DNA of 64,000 nt from Microbacteriaceae bacterium (GCA_009780695.1 WQZN01000001.1:186001-250000); one strand, 5' to 3'. Positions 23,286 through 34,987 are shown, counted from the first letter of the stretch. Notes: a model not told the origin generated them from the letters alone. Numbers and translations are program-made.

Positions 23286-24353
23286 ATGGTGCAATACATA
23301 CTGAAACGCCTCGGCATCTCACTGGCGATCATCTACATCGTGCTCACGGTGTCGTTCTTCATGGTGAGGCTGATGCCCGGAAACCCCATGGCCGCTCTGG
23401 AAGCGCAGTTGCGCGTTCAAGGCGGCATGACCGAGCAGGAGATCGAACAACGGGTGCAGACCGTCTACGGTCTGATGCCGAAGGCCCCGTTGGGGACGCA
23501 GTACCTCGACTACCTCGGCAACATCCTGCACGGCAACCTCGGCCGCCCCATCACCAACCCGAGCACCACGGTCGTGGCCGTCATCGGCTCGGCACTGCCG
23601 TGGACCATCCTCGTCGTGGCGGTCTCACTGCTGATCAGCTTCGTGATCGGCGTCTACATCGGGAACCGCATGGCGGTGCACCCCGGAAGCACATTCGCGA
23701 AGGTCTGGACGTTCATCGTCTCGGTCATGGGCGCCGTTCCGAGCTACCTCGTCGCGATCGTCCTGCTCTACTTCCTGACCGGCATCTGGCGGGTCTTCCC
23801 GAGCAACGGCGCCTATGACGTCGGCGTCACCCCGGGGTTCAACTGGCCGTTCATCTCGTCGGTCGCCTATCACGCGGTGCTGCCGATCGCGGCATCCGTC
23901 ATCACCTCGTTCGGCGGCTGGGCGCTCGCCATGAAGGGCTCGGCGGTGTCGGTCCTCGGGTCCGAGTACGTCCGGGCCGCGGAGGCCCGCGGGCTCTCGG
24001 ACCGGGTCATCAGCCGCTCCTACATCGGCCGGAACTCGATGCTGCCGATGATCACGCAGCTCGCGCTGGCGGTCGGGTTCATGTTCGGAGGCTCGGTGTT
24101 CGTCGAGACCTATTTCCAATACCCCGGAATCGGGTACTACATGGTCCAGTCGGTGAACAGCCGCGACTACTCGCTCATGATGGGCTGTTTCGTCCTCATC
24201 ACGACCGCCGTCGTGGTGGCCAACTTCCTCGTCGACCTGCTCTACCCGGCGGTCGACCCGCGGATCGCCTGGCCGTCCAGCCGCAAGGTCGCTGCGACCG
24301 GCGGCGAGCCCACGACCGAGACGGTCGCCCTCGTCGCCCAGGGCGGTGTGTGA
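23286..24353 (+). CDS. ABC permease (DppB/OppB type), importer 1
   Basis: A 355-residue inner-membrane permease with six helices. The first is ILKRLGISLAIIYIVLTVSF, followed by RLMPGNPM, the DppB/OppB hallmark after helix 1. The EAA loop that contacts the ATPase is YVRAAEARGLSDRVISRS, and the last periplasmic-to-membrane segment ETYFQYPGIGYYMVQSV is also typical. The C-terminal 25 residues are hydrophilic and extend past the usual end. The start at 23286 is chosen over an out-of-frame ATG five bases before. The stop TGA overlaps the start of the next permease (TGATG). Confidence 0.92.
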   Translation: MVQYILKRLGISLAIIYIVLTVSFFMVRLMPGNPMAALEAQLRVQGGMTEQEIEQRVQTVYGLMPKAPLGTQYLDYLGNILHGNLGRPITNPSTTVVAVIGSALPWTILVVAVSLLISFVIGVYIGNRMAVHPGSTFAKVWTFIVSVMGAVPSYLVAIVLLYFLTGIWRVFPSNGAYDVGVTPGFNWPFISSVAYHAVLPIAASVITSFGGWALAMKGSAVSVLGSEYVRAAEARGLSDRVISRSYIGRNSMLPMITQLALAVGFMFGGSVFVETYFQYPGIGYYMVQSVNSRDYSLMMGCFVLITTAVVVANFLVDLLYPAVDPRIAWPSSRKVAATGGEPTTETVALVAQGGV

Positions 24354-25204
24354 TGCGGTTCTGGAGCGACCTCAGGCGCATCCTGTGGAACGACAAGCCC
24401 GCCCTCGTCGGCGGCATCATCGTGCTGATCTACGTGCTGATGGCCATCTTCGGCCCGATGCTGGTGCACATCAGCTCGGTTCAGAACGCATCCGACGCCT
24501 ATGCCGGCCCCTCGCCGCAGCACCTGCTCGGCACCGACGCGCTCGGCCAGGATGTGCTCGCCCAGATCATCGTCGGCTGCCGGCCGATCATGATCGTCGG
24601 CGTCGTCTCGGCCGTGATCACGGTCGTCGTGGGCGTGGTGATCGGACTCGTCTCGGGCTATGTCGGCGGCTTCACCGACTCCGCGCTCATGCGCGTCACG
24701 GATGTCTTCCTCACCGTTCCCGGCCTGCCGCTGATCATCATGATCGCGGCCATCGTGCACACGACCAATCCGCTCGTCCTTGCGCTGATCCTCTCGGTCA
24801 CGGCATGGCCGGGGCTCGCCCGGGCGATCCGCTCGCAGGCGCTGTCGCTGCGGTCGAGCGACTTCATCGAAGCCGCGCGACTGCAAGGCCTCGGGCTCGG
24901 CAACATCGTCGGGCGACAGCTGCTTCCGAACGTGGGGCCGTATGTCGCGATCCACTTCCTGCTCGGAATCACCGGCGCCATCTACGCCCAGGTCGGTCTC
25001 TTCCTGCTCGGAATCGCGCCGATCTCGGGCACCAACTGGGGAATCATGATCAACCTCGCGATGTCGCAGGGCGCGCTCTACACACCGGGCAGCGCCCTGT
25101 ACCTGTTCTCGCCGATGGCGGCGATCGTGATCCTCCAGGTCGCGTTCGTGTTCTTCTCCCGCGCGCTCGACAGCGTGTTCAACCCGAGACTGCGAGTCCA
25201 GTGA
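24353..25204 (+). CDS. ABC permease (DppC/OppC type), importer 1
   Basis: A 283-residue permease. The periplasmic loop after helix 1 holds HLLGTDALGQDVLAQII, the DppC/OppC signature LGTDxxGrD. The EAA loop reads FIEAARLQGLGLGNIVGRQ. Six helices are visible. ATG 24353 is chosen; a GTG one codon earlier is equally possible. It pairs with the previous permease to form the membrane channel. The gene overlaps the next one at TGATG. Confidence 0.92.
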   Translation: MRFWSDLRRILWNDKPALVGGIIVLIYVLMAIFGPMLVHISSVQNASDAYAGPSPQHLLGTDALGQDVLAQIIVGCRPIMIVGVVSAVITVVVGVVIGLVSGYVGGFTDSALMRVTDVFLTVPGLPLIIMIAAIVHTTNPLVLALILSVTAWPGLARAIRSQALSLRSSDFIEAARLQGLGLGNIVGRQLLPNVGPYVAIHFLLGITGAIYAQVGLFLLGIAPISGTNWGIMINLAMSQGALYTPGSALYLFSPMAAIVILQVAFVFFSRALDSVFNPRLRVQ

Positions 25205-26241
25205 TGACCATGCCATTGACCGTCAACGCCCCCGTGGACTCGAACGCCGCGCCGTTCCTCGCGGTCGAGCACCTCACCGTCGCGTTCGGCGACACCGCGA
25301 CCGCGGTCAAAGCGGTCGACGATGTGAGCCTCACCATCTCGCGCGGTGAGATCCTCGCCCTGGTCGGCGAGTCCGGCTGCGGCAAGTCCACCCTCGGCTA
25401 CTCGCTGCTGGGGATCGTGCCGCCCCCGGGCAAGGCGACCGAAGGATCGATCCGGTTCAAGGGGCGCGACGTCGTCCGGCTGTCGAAGCACGAGTTCGAC
25501 ACCATGCGGGGCCGGGACATCTCGATGGTGTTCCAGGGCGCGATGAACGCCTTCAACCCGGTGCTGACGATCGGCGCCCAGGTCGAGCACATCCTCGACG
25601 CGCACCCGGAGGTCTATCCGCAGCGCGCAGAAGGACGCGCCTACTTCAACCACCTGTTGCACCTCGTCCAGTTGCAGCCCGATCGGATCTGGCGCTCCTT
25701 CGAGAGCCAGTTGTCCGGCGGCATGAAGCAGCGCGTGGCGATCGCGGTGGCGCTGCTGCTCAAACCCGAGCTGGTCATCCTCGACGAGCCCACGACCGCG
25801 CTCGACGTGCTGAACCAGCGGCTCGTCATCGACGTGCTCAAAGACCTGCACGCCGAGCTCGGCACGACGGTGCTGTTCGTCACGCACGACCTGGCCGTCG
25901 TCGCCGAACTCGCCACGCGGGTCGCCGTGATGTACGCAGGCAAGCTCGTCGAGACCGGGACCGTCGACGAGATCTTCACGCGCGGCGGCAGGCGGCATCC
26001 CTATGTCGCCGCCCTGATCGATGCGATCCCGAGCGTGCTGAAGTCGGGCCTGACCGTCCGCCCCATCGGGGGATCGGTGCCGTCGCTCGCCGACCCGCCG
26101 CCCGGCTGCCGGTTCGCCCCGCGCTGCCGGCTGGCCGAACCGGAATGCCACGTCACCGAGCCGCCGCTGCTCGGCGACCGACACGGCCACCGCGTGGCGT
26201 GTCACGTCATCAATCGGAGTTTGGAGGGCCTCTCACAATGA
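25204..26241 (+). CDS. ABC ATPase (DppD/OppD type), importer 1
   Basis: A 345-residue nucleotide-binding protein. It has Walker A GESGCGKST, the Q-loop in MVFQGAMNAFNPV, signature LSGGMKQR, Walker B LVILDEPTTALD and the H-loop FVTHDLAVVAE. The C-terminal oligopeptide-transporter domain carries a cysteine group (PGCRFAPRCRLAEPEC and a later C), the site of an iron-sulfur cluster in some DppD/OppD proteins. It pairs with the second ATPase, whose gene overlaps its stop by ATGA. Confidence 0.93.
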   Translation: MTMPLTVNAPVDSNAAPFLAVEHLTVAFGDTATAVKAVDDVSLTISRGEILALVGESGCGKSTLGYSLLGIVPPPGKATEGSIRFKGRDVVRLSKHEFDTMRGRDISMVFQGAMNAFNPVLTIGAQVEHILDAHPEVYPQRAEGRAYFNHLLHLVQLQPDRIWRSFESQLSGGMKQRVAIAVALLLKPELVILDEPTTALDVLNQRLVIDVLKDLHAELGTTVLFVTHDLAVVAELATRVAVMYAGKLVETGTVDEIFTRGGRRHPYVAALIDAIPSVLKSGLTVRPIGGSVPSLADPPPGCRFAPRCRLAEPECHVTEPPLLGDRHGHRVACHVINRSLEGLSQ

Positions 26242-27239
26242 GCATGCTCGAGATCCAGAACGTCACCCACACCTATTCGTCCGGCACGGGGCGCCCGGTG
26301 CTGAAGGATGTCAGCCTCGAAGCCGGCCGCGGCGACGTCGTCGCGATCGTCGGCGAGTCGGGCTGCGGGAAGACGACGCTCGGCAGGATGATCGCCGGCC
26401 TGTACTCGCCCACGGGCGGCTCCATCTCGTTCGACGGCCAGGACATCTCCGCTCTGCGCGGCCGCGCCCGGGCGGCGTGGCGCCGCAAGGTGCAGATGAT
26501 CCATCAGGACCCGTACGGCTCGCTCAACCCGGGGCTCACCATCGGGGCGACGCTGTCCCCGGGCATGCTCAAGTACGGGCTCGCCACCCGAGCCAACGTG
26601 CAGGAGCGGATGCTCGCCCTCTTGAAGGCCGTCGGGCTGGATGCCACGACGGACTTCCTGCAGCGCTACCCGCACCAGCTCTCGGGCGGCCAGCGCCAGC
26701 GCGCCGCCATCGCCCGGTCCATCGCGCTCGAGCCCGAGCTGATCGTCGCCGACGAGGTCACCTCGATGCTCGACGTGTCGATGCGCGTCGCCATCCTCGA
26801 CCTGCTGCTGACCTTCAAGAAGGACCGCGGGATCACCTTCGTGTTCATCAGCCACGACTTCGGCGTGGTGCGCTACTTCGCGCAGGGCGGCCGCATCGCC
26901 GTGATGTTCTTCGGCTACATCGTCGAAGAGGGGCCGACCGAAGAGGTCATCACCGCGCCGAAGCACCCGTACACGCACATGCTGCTGGAGGCCATCCCGA
27001 TCCCCGACCCGGCGATGGCGCGGGAGCGCGCGCAGGCCGAGGGCGACGGCAGACTGACCGGAGACCCGGCCGACAGCGGCTGCGTCTTCGCGAACCGCTG
27101 CCCCCTGGCCCGGGCCCGCTGCCGCGCCGAGCGGCCGGCGCTCGTCGACCAGGGCGGCGGCCATTCCACCGCGTGCCACTTCTCCGACGAAGTGCCCCCG
27201 CTGCTGCACGTCGAGCTGGCGAACGGGGAGGCCGCATGA
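26238..27239 (+). CDS. ABC ATPase (DppF/OppF type), importer 1
   Basis: A 333-residue nucleotide-binding protein. It has Walker A GESGCGKTT, Q-loop MIHQDPYGSLNP, signature LSGGQRQR, Walker B LIVADEVTSMLD (Val in place of the usual Pro after Glu), H-loop FISHDFGVV and the C-terminal Cys-containing tail (CVFANRCPLARARC). It completes the importer. The start is coupled to the upstream stop, and its own stop overlaps the 72-aa membrane gene (ATGA). Confidence 0.93.
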   Translation: MSMLEIQNVTHTYSSGTGRPVLKDVSLEAGRGDVVAIVGESGCGKTTLGRMIAGLYSPTGGSISFDGQDISALRGRARAAWRRKVQMIHQDPYGSLNPGLTIGATLSPGMLKYGLATRANVQERMLALLKAVGLDATTDFLQRYPHQLSGGQRQRAAIARSIALEPELIVADEVTSMLDVSMRVAILDLLLTFKKDRGITFVFISHDFGVVRYFAQGGRIAVMFFGYIVEEGPTEEVITAPKHPYTHMLLEAIPIPDPAMARERAQAEGDGRLTGDPADSGCVFANRCPLARARCRAERPALVDQGGGHSTACHFSDEVPPLLHVELANGEAA

Positions 27240-27454
27240 CCCGGCTCGCGGCCAAGGGCCTGCTCAAGGCCGGCATCGCGATGGTGATCCTCACCATCCT
27301 CTGCCGGTTCATCGCGTCGACCCCCTCCGGGCTGATGGGCGACAACCTGGCGCTCATCGCCAGCGCCCTCCTCGCGCTGGTCGCCGCCCTCTATCTGCGG
27401 CTCGCGCCCGCAGAGCACCAGAAATCACCCGAAACACCCCGTACAAAGAAGTAA
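27236..27454 (+). CDS. Small two-helix membrane protein coupled to the ABC importer
   Basis: A 72-residue protein with two hydrophobic segments (AAKGLLKAGIAMVILTILCR and LALIASALLALVAALYLRLA) joined by a short loop and ending in a charged tail (HQKSPETPRTKK). It overlaps the ATPase stop by ATGA and is followed 12 bases later by the GH38 gene, so it is firmly within the operon. I do not recognise the family. It could be an accessory subunit of the importer or a small stress or regulatory membrane protein. Confidence 0.72.
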   Translation: MTRLAAKGLLKAGIAMVILTILCRFIASTPSGLMGDNLALIASALLALVAALYLRLAPAEHQKSPETPRTKK

Positions 27455-27466
27455 GGAACGTCTTCC

Positions 27467-30400
27467 ATGCACGATGACTCGCGTCTCGTTCTTGACCGCA
27501 TCACCCGCTTCCTCGGCGAGCGCATCTCGCCCGCCGTCTACCCCGAGCGCGTGGCGCTCGCGCTGACGGCGTGGGAGGTGCCCGACGAGCCGGTGCCGTT
27601 CACCGAGGCGGTCACGCAGCGGTACGAGCCGTTCGCTGCGGGGACGGAATGGGGCAAGCCGTGGGGCACGACGTGGTTCCACGTCACGGGTGAGGTGCCG
27701 GATGCCTGGCGCGAGGCATCCGACCGCTGCCGCGTCGAGATGCTCGTCGACCTCGGCTACCAGGGCGACTCGCCAGGGTTCCAGGCCGAAGGCCTGGTCT
27801 TCGCGCCCGACGGCACGACGGTGAAGGCCGTCGAGCCGCTCAACACGGCGGTCCCGATCGCGGGCGACCGCGTCGACCTCTATGTCGAGGCGGCGTCGAA
27901 CCCGAACATCGGCGGCGGCTGGGGCTGGGCCGGAACGCCCATGGGCGACAAGGCGACGGCGGGCACCGACCCGATCTACCGGCTGCGCGGCATCGATCTC
28001 GCTCGTCGCGACACCCTCGTGTGGGAGCTGGAGCGGGATGTCTGGACCCTGCTCGGCCTGCACGCCGAGCTGCCCGCGGCCACGAGCCGTTCGGCCCAGA
28101 TCCTGCGCGCGCTCGAGCGGATGTGCGACGTCATGGACCCGCACGATGTGGCCGGCACGGCCGAAGCCGGGCGAGCGGCTCTCGCCGGGGTGCTCGGCGT
28201 CGAGGCATCCGCCGCCGCTCACCGCATCAGCGCCGTCGGCCACGCCCACATCGACTCCGCGTGGCTCTGGCCCACGCGCGAGACGGTGCGCAAGTGCGCG
28301 CGCACCTTCTCGAACGTGCTCGCCCAGATGGACGACGACCCCGACTTCATGTTCGCCTGCTCGTCGGCGCAGCAGTACGCGTGGATCAAGCGCTTCTACC
28401 CCGAGCTGTTCGAGCGCATCCGCGCCCGGGTCGCCGAGGGGCGATTCGTGCCGGTGGGCGGCATGTGGGTCGAGTCCGACACCAACATGGTCGGCGGCGA
28501 GGCGATGGTGCGCCAGTTCGTCGCGGGCCAGGGCTTCTTCGAGCGCGAGTTCGGCGTCCGCGCGGTCACCGGCTGGCTGCCCGACTCGTTCGGCTACACC
28601 GGCGCCCTGCCGCAGCTGCTCAGCGGGGCCGGCATCGAGCAGTTCGTCACGCAGAAGATCTCGTGGAACGACACCGACCGCTTCCCGCACCACACCTTCC
28701 TGTGGGAGGGCATCGACGGCACCCGCATGTTCACCCACTTCCCGCCGATGGACACCTACAACTCGGTGCTCTCGGGCGCCGAGCTCGCCCGGCAGGAACG
28801 GCAGTACGCCGAGAAGGGCGCGGCGAACTCCTCGCTCGCCCTCTTCGGCTACGGCGACGGCGGCGGCGGCCCGACCCGCGAGATGATGGCGGCCGCACGG
28901 CGCACCGCGTCGCTCGATGGCTCGCCGCGCGTCGCGGTCGAGGCCCCCGAGGCGTTCTTCGACCACGCCAAGGCCGAGTACCCGCACCCCCCGGTGTGGT
29001 CGGGCGAGCTCTACCTCGAGCTGCACCGCGGCACCTACACGTCGCAGGCCCGCACGAAGCACGGCAATCGGCGCAGCGAGCACCTGTTGCGCGAGGCCGA
29101 GCTGTGGGCGACGACGGCGGCCGTGCGCGCCGGCGCGGACTACCCCTATGACGAGCTCGAGGCGGCCTGGCAGACGGTCCTCCTGCAGCAGTTCCACGAC
29201 ATCCTGCCCGGCTCCTCGATCGCGTGGGTGCATCGCGAGGCCGAGCGCAACTACCGAGCCGTGGCAGAGGACGTGACGGCGCTCACGCAGAGCGCGCTCG
29301 ACGCCCTCGGCGTCGGTGCACCGGCCGACGGAGCGGGCGTGCTGCTGAACGCGGCGCCCGTCAGCGTGCGCGGGGTTCCCGCGCTCGGCGGCGGGGCGGC
29401 GGCGGATGCCTCGGCCACCGTCCTGCGGCGCGACGGCGACACCGTCGTGCTCGAGAACGCGCATGCGCGCTTCGTGCTCGACGCGGAGGGGCGCGTGGTC
29501 TCGGCCGTCGACCTCGCGAGCGGCCGCGAGGCCATCGCGCCCGGTGAGTCGGCCGGTCTGCAGATCTTCCGCGACACCCCGAACCGATGGGACGCGTGGG
29601 ATGTCGACGAGCACTACCGCCGGCACGAGGAGGAACTCGGCGGCACGATCGCCCTCGAGGTCGACGCGGAAACGGCCACCGTGCGCGTGACGCGCCGGTT
29701 CGGCGGCTCGACGATCGAGCAGGAGTTCGCGCTCGGTGCGGGTGCCGCGACGCTCGAGATCACCACCCGCGTGGACTGGCACGAGCGCCAGCGCATGCTC
29801 AAGTTCGCCTTCCCGCTCGACGTGCGCGCCGATCGCGCGGCGAGCGAGGTGCAGTTCGGTCACGTCTACCGGCCGACGCATGAGAACACCTCGTGGGATG
29901 CCGCGCGCTTCGAGACCTCCGCGCACCGCTGGGTGCACGTCGCCGAGCCGGGCTTCGGCGCCGCGGTCGCGAACGACGCGAGCTACGGGCACGACGTGAC
30001 CCGTCGCCCGCGTCAGGGCGGCGGCACCATGACGCTCGTGCGTCAGTCGCTGCTGCGCGCCCCGCTGTTCCCCGACCCCGAGGCCGACCAGGGCGAGCAC
30101 GTGCTGCGCTCGTCGCTGACGCTGGGCGCCGACATCGCGGATGCCGTCGCCGCCGGCTACGCGCTCAACCTGCCGCTGCGCGCGGCCTCGGCCGAGGTTG
30201 CGCCGCTCGTCGCCGTGGACGGCGACGGCGTGCTCGTCGAGTCCGTGAAGCTCGCCGAGGACCGCTCGGGCGACGTGATCGTGCGCCTCTACGAGGCGCT
30301 CGGACGACGCGCGACGGCGACGCTGCGGTGCGCCTTCCCCGTGGGGGATGTCACCCAGACCGACCTGCTGGAACGCGAGCTCGCCGCGCCGGACGGCGTG

Positions 30401-30496
30401 GACGCGGCCGACCCCCATGGGGTGAGCCTCTCCGTCCGCCCCTTCCAGGTGGTCACCTTGCGCATCCGCCGCGCCGAGGCTGTCGTGCAGGCGTAG
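27467..30496 (+). CDS. GH38 alpha-mannosidase, copy 1
   Basis: A 1009-residue cytosolic enzyme of glycoside hydrolase family 38, which removes alpha-linked mannose with a Zn2+ ion and a retaining mechanism. The zinc motif HAHID is at 259-263 in GHAHIDSAWLWPTRETV. The nucleophile Asp is D338 in GGMWVESDTNM, followed by WLPDSFGYTGALPQLL and HTFLWEGIDGTRMF, all in family order. The N-terminal beta domain (WGTTWFHVTGEVP) and the C-terminal beta-sandwich (about 640-1009) are complete. No signal peptide is present. It is downstream of the ABC importer and probably acts on imported alpha-mannosides. A paralogue is at 38221-41241. Confidence 0.95.
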   Translation: MHDDSRLVLDRITRFLGERISPAVYPERVALALTAWEVPDEPVPFTEAVTQRYEPFAAGTEWGKPWGTTWFHVTGEVPDAWREASDRCRVEMLVDLGYQGDSPGFQAEGLVFAPDGTTVKAVEPLNTAVPIAGDRVDLYVEAASNPNIGGGWGWAGTPMGDKATAGTDPIYRLRGIDLARRDTLVWELERDVWTLLGLHAELPAATSRSAQILRALERMCDVMDPHDVAGTAEAGRAALAGVLGVEASAAAHRISAVGHAHIDSAWLWPTRETVRKCARTFSNVLAQMDDDPDFMFACSSAQQYAWIKRFYPELFERIRARVAEGRFVPVGGMWVESDTNMVGGEAMVRQFVAGQGFFEREFGVRAVTGWLPDSFGYTGALPQLLSGAGIEQFVTQKISWNDTDRFPHHTFLWEGIDGTRMFTHFPPMDTYNSVLSGAELARQERQYAEKGAANSSLALFGYGDGGGGPTREMMAAARRTASLDGSPRVAVEAPEAFFDHAKAEYPHPPVWSGELYLELHRGTYTSQARTKHGNRRSEHLLREAELWATTAAVRAGADYPYDELEAAWQTVLLQQFHDILPGSSIAWVHREAERNYRAVAEDVTALTQSALDALGVGAPADGAGVLLNAAPVSVRGVPALGGGAAADASATVLRRDGDTVVLENAHARFVLDAEGRVVSAVDLASGREAIAPGESAGLQIFRDTPNRWDAWDVDEHYRRHEEELGGTIALEVDAETATVRVTRRFGGSTIEQEFALGAGAATLEITTRVDWHERQRMLKFAFPLDVRADRAASEVQFGHVYRPTHENTSWDAARFETSAHRWVHVAEPGFGAAVANDASYGHDVTRRPRQGGGTMTLVRQSLLRAPLFPDPEADQGEHVLRSSLTLGADIADAVAAGYALNLPLRAASAEVAPLVAVDGDGVLVESVKLAEDRSGDVIVRLYEALGRRATATLRCAFPVGDVTQTDLLERELAAPDGVDAADPHGVSLSVRPFQVVTLRIRRAEAVVQA

Positions 30497-30541
30497 CTCG
30501 CACGCCGCTGTTCCGATCACGACCATCAAGGGGTAACAACA

Positions 30542-32416
<1,875 letters not shown>

Positions 32417-32452
32417 GCGGCACCGAGGCAAGGCCCGCGCGCACCAGCCGAC

Positions 32453-32890
32453 CTACTCGGACTGCGTGCGACGGTTCCACGCTTGAAGGAGTTCAAAGGT
32501 CCCGGACGGGTAGAGCGGTCGGTCAAGGCCGTCGATCGGCCTCCAGCTGACCGGGCTGCCCTCGTCAAGGATGATGAGGTGGGCATCCAGCGGCAGAGCC
32601 GCCAGATCCACGGACTCGACGCCGAAAACATGGACGATCTCGTGCCCCGGCTGTCCTTCGTATTCAAAGAGGTTCTCAGTCACCCCAAGCAGTTCGACCT
32701 GGTCCAGAGCCACGTCGAGCTCTTCGCGGAATTCTCGGCGAAGTGCGGCTTCTGCGGTCTCTCCGAATTCGATTCCGCCGCCGACCGCCCGGTGGAAGGC
32801 CTCACCTGCGACGCGGTCAACACCGTCGAGCACGAGGACACAGCCGGAGCGCACATGGAACCCCACCGCGATGTTTCGAATCGATGGCAC
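32453..32890 (-). CDS. NUDIX hydrolase
   Basis: A 145-residue protein with a full NUDIX box: GGGIEFGETAEAALRREFRE followed by EL, matching Gx5Ex7REUxEExGU. The Mg2+-binding glutamates are present. The strand VAVGFHVRSGCVLVLDGV precedes the box. Substrates of the family are nucleoside diphosphates linked to other groups. It is isolated between the GH2 gene and the GH76 gene, with somewhat lower GC than its neighbours. No functional link to the glycan genes is evident. Confidence 0.88.
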   Translation of the reverse strand: MPSIRNIAVGFHVRSGCVLVLDGVDRVAGEAFHRAVGGGIEFGETAEAALRREFREELDVALDQVELLGVTENLFEYEGQPGHEIVHVFGVESVDLAALPLDAHLIILDEGSPVSWRPIDGLDRPLYPSGTFELLQAWNRRTQSE

Positions 32891-32972
32891 GACCCAAGAC
32901 TATGAACCGGATCGCCGCTGCGGGCAGTGAATGCCACGCGCACCGGCGTGTGGCATCCACCGCCCCCACTCC

Positions 32973-34889
32973 CTACTCGGTGAACGGCGCCGACACGTGC
33001 GAGACCAGGCCGCCCCAGCCATCGCTCGGGAACGAGTCGCCCACCCGCACGTAGACCGTCTTGGACTGGCCCAGATACGGCGTGACGTCGATGGTCTGGG
33101 GCGCCAGGTTCGAGGTGTCGTGGATCTGCTGGTCTTCGGTCAGAACCGTGGTCCAGTTCGTACCGTCGGAACTGACCTGTACCAGGTACTCCTGCCCGAT
33201 CGTGAGCACGACCTGAGCCGAGGTCGTGTCCGCCGGGAACGGGAAGCGGTACACGAAGTAATTCGTCCCATCGGCGAAGCGGTCCTGAGAGCCGTTGATC
33301 TGCGAGCCGTCGGCGTCCCACAGCCACGGCGTCTCAGCAGCGGTGCCCGTGCCGAAGTCGATGCTGTGCGCGACGAGGACGTCGGCCGTGGCGGTGAAGC
33401 TCAGGTGCGGCGCCGCGGTGACCTGCGCGGTGACCGCATAGTTCCCGTCCGGGGCGCTCGCGGGCACGCTGACCGTGATCGGCACGGTGGCCGATGCCGG
33501 CACCTCGGTGCCGTGCGTGGCGAGCACCAGGCTCTGGCTCGCCGGCGTCGCGCCCCACCCGGCCGGGGCCGACACGTTCAGTGCGACGCGGGTCGGCGCG
33601 GAGCTCTGCGGCATCGACGTCGCCTCGACATCGAGCGAGAGCTTGACGGTGCTCGACCCCGTCTTGGCCGGCATCACGACCGGCTGCGCGGGCGAGGCCA
33701 GGGCGGACAGCGACGAGGTGCGGGTGTTCGCGGGGATGTCGGCGATCAGCGCACTGAGCGCACTGGCCTGCGTGCGCCAGTCGAACACGTTCGGGTCGGT
33801 GGCGTTCGCCGCGCCGGCCCACTTGGTTCCCAGCCGGTCGCCGGGGTCGCGATCCTCAGCCCACACCGTCTGCGCCTGGGCGGAGACGAAGGCCGTGTAG
33901 CGCGGGTCGCCGGTCGTGTCGGCGAGGTCCATCATGTAGCGCATGAAGACGCCCTTGAACTGCTTGGCGTTGTCGTCGCAGGACTGGCCGACGGCGTCGC
34001 AGCTCTCGGTGAGGATGCCGTCGCTCACCAGCTGCGGGGAACTCAGCGCCGCATCGGCGAGGTGACGCACGGTCGTCAGGATGCTTGGGTCGTGCGTGCC
34101 CCGCCACAGCTCGAGGCCCGCACCGATCGCCAAGCCCTGGTTGTAGCTCCACACCGTCTGCCCGTTGTTCTGGCAGTCGGAGGTCAGCCCGTCGTTGACC
34201 AGCCCGGCCGAATTGATCAGTCCGCTGCCGGTGAACCAGGTCCACGCCTGCTCGGCTCGACCGAGCCACAGCTTGTCGCCGGGCAGCCGGTTGTGCAGCT
34301 CGGCGGTCAGCCGGATGTACAGCCCGTTGGTCACGGCGTTCTTATAGGTCTTCTCGGCGTCCCACCACACGCCGCCGCCGCACGTGCTGGAATCCCAGTA
34401 GCCGTTGACGTAGGTCGCGATCGTCTCGGCCATGTCGAGGTATTTGTGGTCGCCCGTGACGTCATAGGCCTCGACCCAGGTCAGACCCCACCATTCCGAG
34501 TCGTCGATGGCGCGGCTGGTGAAGTTCCCGAGCAGGGGGTCGCCGGACAACACCCCTGCGGGGAACGTCCCCTTGTCCTTCTCGAAGGTGTTGTCGAGTT
34601 CGGCGACGTAGCGACGGTCTCCCGTGCGCTGCATGTAGTCGCCGATCGTCTGGAGCGCGACGGCCGAGTTCCACCAGCTCGAGGGGAACCACGCGTTCGC
34701 CGGGTCGTACGACTGCATCAGCACGTCGGCGGCGACCCTGGCCCGTGCGACGGCGGTCGGGGCGTCGACCCCGGCGGACGTCGAACCGGTGGATGCCTGG
34801 GCGGCGGTGACCGGAAGCGCGGCGGCCACGGCGACGGCCGCGGCCATCGCGAGGGCGCGGACCGCGCGGGAGGCACGAGATGTCGGCAT
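32973..34889 (-). CDS. Secreted GH76 endo-alpha-1,6-mannanase-like enzyme with C-terminal beta domains
   Basis: A 638-residue exported protein. A Sec signal peptide (residues 1-33, ending near AAQAS) is followed by an (alpha/alpha)6-barrel of family GH76. The paired catalytic aspartates are D129-D130 in RAIDDSEWWGLTWVEAYD, with WNSAVALQTIGDYM and TVWSYNQGLAIG also typical. From about residue 400, two beta-sandwich regions follow: a NEW3/CARDB-like one (LNVSAPAGWGATPASQSLVL) and a discoidin-like one (YLVQVSSDGTNWTTVL). GH76 cuts the alpha-1,6-mannan backbone of yeast walls, and in some actinobacteria lipomannan. An operator matching that before the second GH76 gene is 99 bases upstream. Confidence 0.88.
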   Translation of the reverse strand: MPTSRASRAVRALAMAAAVAVAAALPVTAAQASTGSTSAGVDAPTAVARARVAADVLMQSYDPANAWFPSSWWNSAVALQTIGDYMQRTGDRRYVAELDNTFEKDKGTFPAGVLSGDPLLGNFTSRAIDDSEWWGLTWVEAYDVTGDHKYLDMAETIATYVNGYWDSSTCGGGVWWDAEKTYKNAVTNGLYIRLTAELHNRLPGDKLWLGRAEQAWTWFTGSGLINSAGLVNDGLTSDCQNNGQTVWSYNQGLAIGAGLELWRGTHDPSILTTVRHLADAALSSPQLVSDGILTESCDAVGQSCDDNAKQFKGVFMRYMMDLADTTGDPRYTAFVSAQAQTVWAEDRDPGDRLGTKWAGAANATDPNVFDWRTQASALSALIADIPANTRTSSLSALASPAQPVVMPAKTGSSTVKLSLDVEATSMPQSSAPTRVALNVSAPAGWGATPASQSLVLATHGTEVPASATVPITVSVPASAPDGNYAVTAQVTAAPHLSFTATADVLVAHSIDFGTGTAAETPWLWDADGSQINGSQDRFADGTNYFVYRFPFPADTTSAQVVLTIGQEYLVQVSSDGTNWTTVLTEDQQIHDTSNLAPQTIDVTPYLGQSKTVYVRVGDSFPSDGWGGLVSHVSAPFTE

Positions 34890-34987
34890 GGTGCTCTTTC
34901 CCTTTCCTGCTGTTCACGACGGCGCCGTCGTCAGGACCGGCACCCCAGGAACCGCATTGGGAGACGCAGAAGGTTCCTGGATCAGTA

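Noticed and set aside
27425-30529. 1034-aa minus-strand ORF opposite the GH38 gene
   Set aside because: Antisense shadow of a well-supported GH38 gene; composition (Arg/Gly/Ala/Asp/Val/His-rich, no motifs) is that of a GC-rich complementary frame.
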